From the NCBI GenBank assembly GCA_027296925.1, contig JAPUIP010000734.1, positions 1 through 12,772 on the forward strand: DNA of 12,772 nucleotides, given 5' to 3'. Within the stretch, counting starts at the first letter, position 1; the number at the start of each line of letters is the position of its first letter. The translations under genes were made by a program, and so were the position numbers. Positions 1 to 5,943 of this stretch are shown piece by piece. The DNA is from Candidatus Poribacteria bacterium (GTDB lineage Bacteria > Poribacteria > WGA-4E > PCPOR2b). The notes under the pieces were generated by a model. The model did no database searches and was not told where the DNA came from. It saw nothing but the letters and a program-made list of their open reading frames with translations.

Positions 1-407
1 AGGTAGGGAATCGCGAGCGCCACAAGCACAATGAAAAGGAGCAGTCCGAAGCCATCGGAATTCCATCGCTCCCGGAAGTATTGGACTTGCGTGAGGTACC
101 CATGCCGTTTCCCAAGTGCCCACAGCCGTGTGCCGATAAAAAAGAAAACCGCCGGAACAACCAACGCAGAGGATGACGCCATCAGTGCAAAAACACCAAT
201 CCCAACGTGGTAAGCCTCGCCAGACGCACCGAGAATCGAAAAGGCGGTCATGTGGGTTCCAAAGAGCGATAGCAAGAGGACAAATGGCCCAATCGTTCGA
301 CTGGCGACGAAATAATCTTCGCCGGTACCGCGAAAGCGCCGATGGCTCAAGCCGCCGACCATCAGCACGAGCGCGAGGTATGTGAAAATAACGACGATGG
401 TTATCAT
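1..407 (-). CDS. Sodium:solute symporter (SSS family), N-terminal part, cut by window edge
   Basis: I translated the minus strand from an ATG at 407-405; 135 codons are open up to the window edge. The product starts with a hydrophobic helix (MITIVVIFTYLALVLMVGG), then a polar stretch with GTGEDYFVASRTIGP, then helices containing LFGTHMTAFSILGASGEAYH and a Gly/Ala/Ser-rich segment. The order helix, 'DYFvAsRtiG' loop, then 'T.mTAFsilGasG.ay..G' matches the start of the sodium:solute symporter family (inner-membrane, sodium-coupled uptake of sugars, carboxylates, amino acids and similar). The substrate cannot be told from 135 residues. It is probably co-transcribed with the phosphodiesterase and the small ORF upstream; the ATG lies 9 bases after the small ORF's stop. 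The nearest GGAGG is about 20 bases upstream inside that ORF, so translational coupling is plausible. No frame disruption is seen in the visible part. Confidence 0.8.
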   Translation of the reverse strand, partial: MITIVVIFTYLALVLMVGGLSHRRFRGTGEDYFVASRTIGPFVLLLSLFGTHMTAFSILGASGEAYHVGIGVFALMASSSALVVPAVFFFIGTRLWALGKRHGYLTQVQYFRERWNSDGFGLLLFIVLVALAIPY

Positions 408-416
408 TCAGGTTCT

Positions 417-515
417 TTAGTTCACCGCCTCCAGGAGTTCAGCGAGTTGCTCCGGCGTCGGAAGCTGACGCTCAGGGCTTGAGGCAGCGTTTTTCGTCCA
501 GCTCATTTCTCGCAT
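417..515 (-). CDS. Possible small ORF (32 aa) between the phosphodiesterase and the symporter
   Basis: A 32-codon minus-strand ORF begins with ATG at 515, 9 bases after the phosphodiesterase stop, and ends with TAA 9 bases before the symporter ATG, so it fills the gap almost exactly. GAGAAG just upstream could act as a weak ribosome binding site. A second in-frame ATG lies three codons later. The predicted peptide starts MREMSWTKNAASS and ends with a Pro-rich turn and a short amphipathic helix (PTPEQLAELLEAVN). It has no membrane helix and matches no family I recognise. It reads in the same frame as the symporter, separated by TAA and then a TGA directly before the symporter ATG. It may be a real small protein, a coupling leader peptide, or chance. 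The tight fit favours translation, but nothing in the sequence proves it. Confidence 0.4.
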   Translation of the reverse strand: MREMSWTKNAASSPERQLPTPEQLAELLEAVN

Positions 516-524
516 GCTTCTCAG

Positions 525-1289
525 CTATGAAGCGGAATCGCGTTGATTTCGCCAGCAACGTTGGCATTCGAGGGGGTAATCCGTGAGGATGGCATCAACG
601 CCGAAGTGTCGGAGCCGGAGCCAGTTTTCCGGCTGATGTTGCATTACCACGGGGCCGCTAGCGATGATGCGCTTTCCAGCATCACGAGCATCAGCAACCA
701 ATGTCTCATCTGGAACAAACCGACAGTAGATCCAGTCCGCTGAATCATCCGCTAATACCGAATGCCACTCGTCGGCATCGTTGGCAGCACTGGCCGTCGG
801 GAACTGCGGTACCACCGCTTTGAAGCGTTGGCGGAATTCATTGGAGAATAACATGTTTCCAATGCCTACAACCTGATCTAGCAGCTCGTAATGCTCGACC
901 TGTTGGGCGATTTCTATCTCAATCGAAGGGGCATCCGTTTTGACATCCAGCGCAATAAGGGTTGGTAATCGCCGGCGTTCATTGACCAGTTGTAAGGTTT
1001 CCATTAACGTCGGCACCCGCTGGTCCTGAAAGGATGAATCAAACCAACTCCCGGCATTGAGACGCTTGATCTCCGTCAGACTTTTCTCCGCTACCGGGCC
1101 TTGCCCATTGGTCGTTCGGTCCAAAGTGGCGTCATGGACCATAACGATCTGCTCGTCCACAGTCAAGCGGAGGTCAATTTCCATGCCAAATCCAAGTTCC
1201 AGGGCCGCCGCATAAGCAGCGAGTGTATTCTCTGGCGCATACCCGGCCAGCCCCCGATGGGTAACAATAGTCGGATTTCTGATGTTCAT
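525..1289 (-). CDS. Glycerophosphodiester phosphodiesterase (GDPD family)
   Basis: The 254-residue product should hydrolyse glycerophosphodiesters to glycerol-3-phosphate and an alcohol. It has the complete GDPD signature: HRG at 11-13, the APENT motif at 18-22, EID at 37-39 and HD at 52-53, then LDRTTNG and the 'vPTLmE' element near residue 93. H11 and H52 are the expected catalytic histidines, and E37 and D39 metal ligands. The third acidic ligand, usually Glu in an 'EIK'-like strand, is Asp in LDVK (115). There is no signal peptide, so it is probably cytoplasmic, like the short UgpQ type (about 250 aa) rather than periplasmic GlpQ. The start at 1289 is supported by AGAGGGAAG 5 bases upstream and a sigma70-like promoter beyond it. 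The downstream symporter hints at uptake and use of an organic substrate, but that link is inferred. Confidence 0.93.
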   Translation of the reverse strand: MNIRNPTIVTHRGLAGYAPENTLAAYAAALELGFGMEIDLRLTVDEQIVMVHDATLDRTTNGQGPVAEKSLTEIKRLNAGSWFDSSFQDQRVPTLMETLQLVNERRRLPTLIALDVKTDAPSIEIEIAQQVEHYELLDQVVGIGNMLFSNEFRQRFKAVVPQFPTASAANDADEWHSVLADDSADWIYCRFVPDETLVADARDAGKRIIASGPVVMQHQPENWLRLRHFGVDAILTDYPLECQRCWRNQRDSAS

Positions 1290-1301
1290 GCGGTCTTCCC
1301 T

Positions 1302-1318
1302 CTGTTATTTTCTAACAG
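1302..1318. promoter_or_regulatory. Inverted repeat at transcription start (putative operator 2)
   Basis: The minus strand reads CTGTTAGAAAATAACAG, a perfect 6-base inverted repeat with a 5-base A-rich centre. It overlaps the end of the -10 box and covers the predicted start of transcription. In an mRNA it would be a weak stem close to the 5' end; as DNA it has the size and symmetry of a repressor operator. Confidence 0.4.
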
Positions 1319-1345
1319 TGTAATCCGCTTCGACGCGGATGTCAA
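1317..1345 (-). promoter_or_regulatory. Sigma70-like promoter of the phosphodiesterase unit
   Basis: On the minus strand there is a perfect -35 TTGACA (1345-1340), a 17-base spacer and TACACT as -10 (1322-1317, 4 of 6 matches). Transcription would start near 1310, about 20 bases before the phosphodiesterase ATG. The spacer is almost entirely occupied by an 18-base inverted repeat and the start region by another, so this promoter is probably repressor-controlled. Confidence 0.65.
1323..1340. promoter_or_regulatory. Inverted repeat in promoter spacer (putative operator 1)
   Basis: On the minus strand this reads ATCCGCGTCGAAGCGGAT. The outer six bases of each arm are perfectly complementary, and within the central GTCGAA only the outermost pair mismatches. 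It fills the 17-base spacer between -35 and -10 and shares one base with the -35 box. A dimeric repressor bound here would block RNA polymerase. No regulator gene is visible in the window. Confidence 0.45.
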
Positions 1346-1516
1346 CTCTTATTTGACGGCTTATTCGGGTGGAGGGTTAGCATTTTCCTCATGAGAGAGG
1401 CGATCATGTCAAAACTGAAGGGCCAGTTCACACCGCCAATCCATACCAAATCCTATGGAAAAGTCTTGAGACTTGTGGTAAGCTCTTGGTATCTGATTGA
1501 GTACAAGGGGAAATTG

Positions 1517-2530
1517 ATGAAGCTAAAAATTGGCGTTGTAGGTTTGAGACGTGGGCAGACTTACGTGGACAACTTCTCAACGCACGAAAGATCCGAAGTG
1601 GTTGCGGTGTGTGATATGGATGCCGATCGGCTCGCACAGTATTCCACCGATGCGTCGAAACACACCGATTACCAGGAATTTCTGAAGCAAGCGCTCGATG
1701 TCGTGGTCATCTGTACACCGCTACCACAGCACGCAGCACACACCATCGCTGCGTTGCAAAGTGGGGTGCACGTTCTCTGTGAAGTGCCGGCGGTCTACAC
1801 GCTGGCGGAGTGTGAGCAGGTTGTTCAAACGGTCGAAAAAACCGGGCTCAAGTACATGCTCGCCGAAAACAGTTGCTATAGCGATCTGAATCTCGCATGG
1901 CAGGAAGCGATTCGCGCAGGCAAGCTCGGAAAGATTATCTACGCTGAAGCCGAATATGTTCATGACTGTCGAGGGATTATGCGTCACGCCGATGGGTCAC
2001 TGACGTGGCGGGCCCGCATGCCACCGATTCAATACTGTACGCATAGCCTCGGGCCACTGCTCTTTCTGATGGAAGATCGCTGTGTCGCGGCAACGGGCTT
2101 AAATACCGGCTGTAACATCGCACCCGACCTCGGCGCGATCGACCTTGAGGTCGGGCTGTTTCAGATGGAGAGCGGCGCCGTTGTCAAAATCCTGTGCGGC
2201 TTCTCAATTGCGCGTCAGCCGGCATTTCACTGGTACGTCGTTTACGGAACGAAAGGCGCCCTCGAAAGCCAGCGTCGGCATAAGGCATCCGCCGACGGCT
2301 ATTTTCAAGGAATCGCCCCAAATCGGGAAATGACGCCGCACGCAATCGATACCAACGCACACGGCACAGCGGAAAGCCGGATCGCGGACAGATTCATCGA
2401 ATCCATCCTGAACGATACGAAACCGCCGATCGATGTTTACGATGCGATGGATTATACGGCACCGGGGATTTGTGCGCACCTCTCCGCTGAAAAGAATGGG
2501 GAGGTTGTACCTGTGCCGGATTATAGATGA
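1517..2530 (+). CDS. Gfo/Idh/MocA-family NAD(P)-dependent oxidoreductase
   Basis: The 337-residue protein opens with a Rossmann fold (KIGVVGLRRG, residues 4-13), followed by acidic D33 after the second strand, VVVICTPLPQHAAH (62-75) and the GVHVLCEVPA strand (83-92). The C-terminal half has the family's alpha/beta substrate domain, with the active-site candidate H176 in YCTHSLGPLL. Such enzymes oxidise or reduce sugars, inositols and related polyols; the substrate cannot be read here. The usual catalytic EKP motif is EVP (89-91), so the lysine is missing. The open frame extends upstream to an ATG at 1391, but I chose 1517 because AAGGGG lies 7 bases before it and the Rossmann core starts exactly there. 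An ATG at 1406 also has AGAGAGG upstream, so a 37-residue extension cannot be excluded. The stop codon is TGA. Confidence 0.87.
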   Translation: MKLKIGVVGLRRGQTYVDNFSTHERSEVVAVCDMDADRLAQYSTDASKHTDYQEFLKQALDVVVICTPLPQHAAHTIAALQSGVHVLCEVPAVYTLAECEQVVQTVEKTGLKYMLAENSCYSDLNLAWQEAIRAGKLGKIIYAEAEYVHDCRGIMRHADGSLTWRARMPPIQYCTHSLGPLLFLMEDRCVAATGLNTGCNIAPDLGAIDLEVGLFQMESGAVVKILCGFSIARQPAFHWYVVYGTKGALESQRRHKASADGYFQGIAPNREMTPHAIDTNAHGTAESRIADRFIESILNDTKPPIDVYDAMDYTAPGICAHLSAEKNGEVVPVPDYR

Positions 2531-2602
2531 ATGGACAAATGTGCGAGCCGTGTTTCAGTTGACTGATAGCGTTGAGTTGAAAAGAGAAGGAGGATGAAAA
2601 CC

Positions 2603-3418
2603 ATGCAATTCAAACAGAAATTCGCATATATGGCTTTGGGTGGGGGGCTCGTTTTTCTCGGAAATTTATTGCCGAGTATTATTGATCATTCGGCAACCGC
2701 GCAGGGCGAAAACAGATCTGTGACATTTGATGAGATCAGATGCCGGAGTCTGAAGATCGTTGATGCGTCAGGGAAGACCTACGTGGTATTGGAAAAGAAA
2801 GATATTATGCAAAACGTCGTTTATGATGCCATCCAGATTTTCAATGGTTCTGGTCAGACCGTGTGTCGTTTGGGCGGCGATCCGAATGGCGGTTCGTTGG
2901 CGGTGAATCGCAGTACAGGTGATGAAGCGGTGGTTATCGGTATAGATTCGACGCAGAATAAAGGCGGAGTGGTGCTGGTTGAGGGTAAAGACGGTAAGAA
3001 GAATTGCTCCCTATTGATTGGTGAATTCGGGGGAGTGGTCACCGTCAGTGGCGTGGCTGATGAGAGTTTTAGCCAATTGTCGGTTGACGAAGCGGGTGGT
3101 GCCGTCGTCGTCAAAGGCAAGGATGGTAAGAGCTCGGGGCAATTATCAATTAACAAAGCCGGCGGGTTAGTATTCGTCACAGGTAAGGATGGGCAGAGTG
3201 TTAGCCAGTTATCCTTCAACGAATATGGGGGCGCCGTCATCGTCAAAGGAAAGGAGAGTCAAAGCCGTGGCCAATTATCGATTGACAAATATGGCGGCAG
3301 GGTGGCGATATCCAACAACGCCGGGCTCATTTGCCTGCAAGCCAGCGTCGGTAATACGGGCGGGGGGATTGTCCGTACGAAGAATCGATTCGGGTATTAT
3401 ACGGGTGGACTCCCTTAG
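2603..3418 (+). CDS. Exported protein with seven 22-residue glycine-rich repeats
   Basis: The predicted protein has 271 residues. It begins with a basic N-terminus and a hydrophobic segment (8-27), followed by SATA/QG near residue 33, a plausible signal peptidase site, so it is probably secreted or membrane-anchored. After a linker (FDEIRCRSLKIVDASGKTYVVL), residues 121-271 form tandem 22-residue units of the type GG-x-V-x-V-x-GKDGKS-xx-QLS-xx-E/K. This pattern of alternating small and hydrophobic residues with Gly turns suggests a beta-solenoid or stacked beta-hairpins. Its function is unknown; adhesion or a surface role is only a guess. The frame also has an ATG at 2594, but AAGGAGG touches that codon, whereas it lies 9 bases from the ATG at 2603, so I prefer 2603. 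The stop overlaps the stop of the convergent methyltransferase gene. Confidence 0.72.
   Translation: MQFKQKFAYMALGGGLVFLGNLLPSIIDHSATAQGENRSVTFDEIRCRSLKIVDASGKTYVVLEKKDIMQNVVYDAIQIFNGSGQTVCRLGGDPNGGSLAVNRSTGDEAVVIGIDSTQNKGGVVLVEGKDGKKNCSLLIGEFGGVVTVSGVADESFSQLSVDEAGGAVVVKGKDGKSSGQLSINKAGGLVFVTGKDGQSVSQLSFNEYGGAVIVKGKESQSRGQLSIDKYGGRVAISNNAGLICLQASVGNTGGGIVRTKNRFGYYTGGLP
2963..3415 (+). repeat. Coding tandem repeat, 66-bp units
   Basis: Unit boundaries at 2963, 3029, 3095, 3161, 3227, 3293 and 3359 each begin with two glycine codons, so the period is exactly 66 bases. The last unit is partial. Units 3 to 5 are the most alike in protein (GKDGKS or GKESQS, then QLS), while unit 2 and the final two have drifted. 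DNA identity between units is clearly lower than protein similarity, so the repeat looks old rather than freshly expanded. Before 2963 a degenerate unit starting GGSLAV is about 25 residues long. Confidence 0.75.
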
Positions 3419-4479
3419 CTGGGGAGGGTCATTTTTTCAAACGCTACAATGTCCCGGTGGATTTTATCGGAAATCCATCCGCTCAAGTCCACCGCCGCGA
3501 AGCGTTGACGAAACCCGTGCCTTCGGATGAGAGCCCGAACGGTTTCGCGTGGAAGCGTGTACAGGTTGTAAGCCATCACAATCGTGCCGTGTGGTTTGAG
3601 GAGGCGTTTCCAACTCGGTAGGGCCGCATCGAGAAGCCGGTCATAGTCGGTTGGCACGAGCTTGTCTGTTCGACTTCCGGCTCGAACACCGTAAGGAAAA
3701 TCCGTCATGAGGCTATCGAACTGTTGATTCGGCAGGTATTCGTCCGCCTTTCGTGTATCGCCGTTGACGATCTGGTAGCGGTTCTGGGTTGTGCCCTGCG
3801 TCACGAAAAGATGGCAATTTCCCGCTTGAGATTCCTCAAAAGGTATCTGAAGGCGTTGCAGAAGTTTTCGAAGGTTTTCCGCACTCCGTTGCGAAGCAGT
3901 CGGGGAAATCTCCAACGTCGCGCCATCGATGCCCCGCAACACACACTCGAAAAGGGTCTGTCCATAGCCTCCCATTGGATCTAGCACACAGCCGATAGCA
4001 TCCCCGTCGTAGCTCAAGTTAATCATCGCACGAATCAGGTACGGGGACTGCCGGGCGGGAGATTGATAATCAAACACTTGCGGAGCGATGGTAGAGACCC
4101 AATCCTTATCAAGGCTGAAAATCGTCTGGTGCATCGCTGTTTCGAGAAAAGCCTGAAATGCGTCGTAGTCCTGTCTCAGCGTGTTCGTTGTTGCTGCTAG
4201 CTCATCCACAGGCCAATCTCTTCCCTCGGTCCATTCCAACTTGTCCACCTGTGTGAGAAAGGTCATCCACCGGCAGTTCTCCATCTCCTGTGGCGTCAGT
4301 TCTCCTGAATGCCAGAGGATACTGCCCGGCGGATAAATCTCCGGCGTTGCGGCCGCTATCACACGCGGTAACAGGTTGAAAATTTCGGTCTCGGATAGCC
4401 TGCCGACGATTCCCCGCTGACTGCTCCGCTGCTTGTATTGGAAGTAGTAAACCGAAATAGAATTTGCAGGCTTTGCCAT
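3415..4479 (-). CDS. Trm11-like SAM-dependent RNA/DNA methyltransferase
   Basis: The 354-residue protein carries a class I methyltransferase domain in its C-terminal two thirds. ARQSPYLIRAMINLS (142-156) and VLDPMGGYGQTLFE (165-178) form the approach to, and the loop of, the SAM site. GATLEISP (186-193) fits motif II, GDTR (240-243) the adenine-binding acidic turn, and TDFPYGVRAG (259-268) the catalytic D/N-P-P-Y motif. This last block, with 'YGvRAG' after it, resembles the Trm11/TRMT11 tRNA guanosine-10 N2-methyltransferase group more than DNA methylases. The first proline of the catalytic motif is Phe here. I see no clear THUMP domain in residues 1-130, so the substrate is uncertain. The start at 4479 has only a weak ribosome binding site (GTGAG). 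It is a single gene, divergent from the cytochrome gene and convergent with the repeat protein. Confidence 0.78.
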   Translation of the reverse strand: MAKPANSISVYYFQYKQRSSQRGIVGRLSETEIFNLLPRVIAAATPEIYPPGSILWHSGELTPQEMENCRWMTFLTQVDKLEWTEGRDWPVDELAATTNTLRQDYDAFQAFLETAMHQTIFSLDKDWVSTIAPQVFDYQSPARQSPYLIRAMINLSYDGDAIGCVLDPMGGYGQTLFECVLRGIDGATLEISPTASQRSAENLRKLLQRLQIPFEESQAGNCHLFVTQGTTQNRYQIVNGDTRKADEYLPNQQFDSLMTDFPYGVRAGSRTDKLVPTDYDRLLDAALPSWKRLLKPHGTIVMAYNLYTLPRETVRALIRRHGFRQRFAAVDLSGWISDKIHRDIVAFEKMTLPS

Positions 4480-4507
4480 GTCTCACGCATCAATGCCGGA
4501 AAAAGGG

Positions 4508-4537
4508 TTGACATAAACCAGCGCGCCATATTAGAGT
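4508..4537 (+). promoter_or_regulatory. Sigma70-like promoter of the cytochrome operon
   Basis: TTGACA (4508-4513) is perfect. At 18 bases downstream TAGAGT (4532-4537) matches the -10 consensus at 4 of 6 positions. The start would be near 4544, giving a leader of about 50 bases before the cytochrome ATG. The region is shared with the divergent methyltransferase gene, for which I see no convincing promoter. Confidence 0.5.
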
Positions 4538-4596
4538 ATTACACTGGAAACCCCGACCGCGGATCGGGTTCGGAGCTCATTAAGGAGAATTGCGAG

Positions 4597-4959
4597 ATGC
4601 GTCAACCCGTCGTTTGGGTCTCAGTGGTGATTGTCATTGGTTTAATGGTAATTATAACCGTTTCGCTCGTCAATATGCCACAAGCAACCGTGAAAACCTT
4701 TCCGGCGGATAAGGGCCCAAACTTCATCGATGTTTCGAGCTACCCGCCCCAAATGCAGGAATACTACAAGATCTTTGAGCAGAAGTGCAGTCGATGTCAT
4801 ACCCTGGCCCGCCCAATCAACTCAAAATTCGCCGGGGAAGACTGGCGGAAATATGTCTACAAAATGATGAGGAAACCGGGGTCTGGATTAACGCCGAAAA
4901 CCGCTGAACAAATCATTGAACTCCTCGTCTACGATTCTCAGGTGCGAAAAAAGGAGTAA
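4597..4959 (+). CDS. Membrane-anchored mono-haem cytochrome c
   Basis: The 120-residue product has one uncleaved-looking hydrophobic helix (5-25) after a single basic residue, then a soluble domain outside the membrane. CSRCH at 64-68 is the covalent haem c attachment motif, with H68 as proximal ligand. M90 or M91, in YKMMRKPGSGLT, is a plausible distal ligand. The domain after the motif is only about 50 residues, which fits a minimal class I cytochrome c. The preceding EYYKIFEQKCSRCHTLARP segment is typical of small electron-transfer cytochromes. The start is fixed by AAGGAG 9 bases upstream; the open frame continues upstream to 4438 but has no signal there. It is the first gene after the promoter at 4508 and probably shares a transcript with the SUMF1-like gene 38 bases later. 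Its redox partner is not visible. Confidence 0.85.
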   Translation: MRQPVVWVSVVIVIGLMVIITVSLVNMPQATVKTFPADKGPNFIDVSSYPPQMQEYYKIFEQKCSRCHTLARPINSKFAGEDWRKYVYKMMRKPGSGLTPKTAEQIIELLVYDSQVRKKE

Positions 4960-4997
4960 TTCCCTATCGAAGTGATATTTGTATTTGAGGTGCTGCC

Positions 4998-5789
4998 ATG
5001 CGAGAAAGTATAATCACGAAACCGGACGAAATGGAATGGATGGCGAGCCCCGCCGGGGAGTTTATCATGGGGGCGAGCAAAGAGCAGATCCGCCGCGTCA
5101 AACAGATCGACCCCGACTATTCCGATGAATGACTCGAACGCGAACAACCCCAGCGAAAGGTTTATCTTTCCGAGTACGCCATTGGGAAATACACGGTGAC
5201 CAATCGGCAGTTCAAGGCGTTTGTTGATGACACCGGCTATCAGACGGAGCGGGAATTGGACGGGCTTGGAAAATCGATCTGGTACAAGTTGCGAGAAGGC
5301 CCCCTCGCAGAGAAACTCGACCATCCCGTTGTGTGCGTGACTCGCAAGGATGCCCTTGCTTACTGCGACTGGTTCAGTGAGAAAACAGGCATCGAGATCG
5401 GCTTACCGACTGAGGCGCAGTGGGAGAAAGCCGCGCGAGGGTACGACGGACGCTTGTGGCCCTGGGGGGACGAATTTGGTGAGGATAAGTGCAATATCGC
5501 GGGGAGAGGGACAACACCTGTCGGAAGCTATCCCCAAGGCGTGTCGCCTTATGGGCTGATGGATTGTGCGGGTAACGTCTGGGAGTGGTGCCACGACTGG
5601 TTTGCGACGGACTACTATCGTGATGCGGCACTCCGTAATCCGCAGGGACCAGATGGCGGCGAATACTACGTTGTCCGGGGTGGTTCGTGGTATCGTGGGA
5701 GACGGAGCGCATGCAGCGTCCGTGCGGCGGCCCGCTTTCGTCATTATATCGCTTGCTATACATTTGGCTTCCGTGTCGTTCGTCTATAG
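4998..5789 (+). pseudogene. SUMF1/FGE-sulfatase-domain gene interrupted by an in-frame TGA
   Basis: A good start (ATG 4998, GAGG 7 bases upstream) opens a frame of 263 sense positions with one TGA at 5130-5132 (codon 45). Before the stop, MASPAGEFIMGAS (15-27) is the classic N-terminus of the formylglycine-generating-enzyme/SUMF1 domain. After it, the frame continues unbroken through REQPQRKVYL, GKYTVTNRQFKAF, LPTEAQWEKAARG, the WPWGDEF segment, GLMDCAGNVWEW, RGGSW and a final GFRVVRL, so the full domain is present. Homologues often have an aromatic residue at the interrupted position, so TGG to TGA is the simplest explanation. A GTG at 5196 could restart translation but lacks a ribosome site and would lose the domain's first strands. 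The copper-site cysteines of true FGE appear absent by eye. Natural polymorphism or sequencing error remains possible. Confidence 0.75.
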
Positions 5790-5841
5790 CGCGATCTGTC
5801 GTGTGTTCACCCGACTATTGGGAAATTGTGAGGGATTCAAA

Positions 5842-5943
5842 ATGGTCATACTCGAAATTGCGAAGAAAAAGGATCGATTTTTGAAAGAGTCACTGGAACT
5901 CCTCAGTGCGGAGCCGTTGAAAGATGACAACAAGGAGGCGTAA
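5842..5943 (+). CDS. Small ORF (33 aa) coupled to the Ldh_2 dehydrogenase gene
   Basis: An ATG at 5842 preceded by GAGGG (7 bases upstream) opens a 33-codon ORF whose TAA is immediately followed by the dehydrogenase ATG. Its last codons (AAGGAGGCG) contain the ribosome binding site of that gene, so translation of the two is probably coupled. The peptide is highly charged: it starts MVILEIAKKKDRFLKESLELL, which predicts an amphipathic helix, and ends with an acidic-basic tail (KDDNKEA). There is no membrane segment, metal motif or family I recognise. The good start signal and exact junction suggest a real small protein. It lies 52 bases after the SUMF1-like gene and may belong to the same transcript. 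Confidence 0.55.
   Translation: MVILEIAKKKDRFLKESLELLSAEPLKDDNKEA

Noticed and set aside
1391..1516. In-frame extension of the oxidoreductase gene to ATG 1391 or 1406
   Set aside because: The Rossmann core begins at 1517 with a good ribosome site; the extension has no family-like sequence. The 1406 start has AGAGAGG upstream and is kept only as an alternative.
2854..3246. 130-codon minus-strand ORF inside the repeat protein
   Set aside because: It is the shadow of the GG-rich repeats (Pro- and Thr-rich, with the same 22-residue period) and has no start signal.
4438..4596. N-terminal extension of the cytochrome c frame
   Set aside because: It crosses the promoter and the divergent gene's start and would bury the membrane anchor; AAGGAG marks 4597.
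5130..5132. TGA as selenocysteine or as a reassigned Trp codon
   Set aside because: No convincing SECIS-like hairpin follows and the site is not a redox position. TGA ends the Gfo/Idh/MocA, DUF1501, lipA and hflK genes, so it is a normal stop here.
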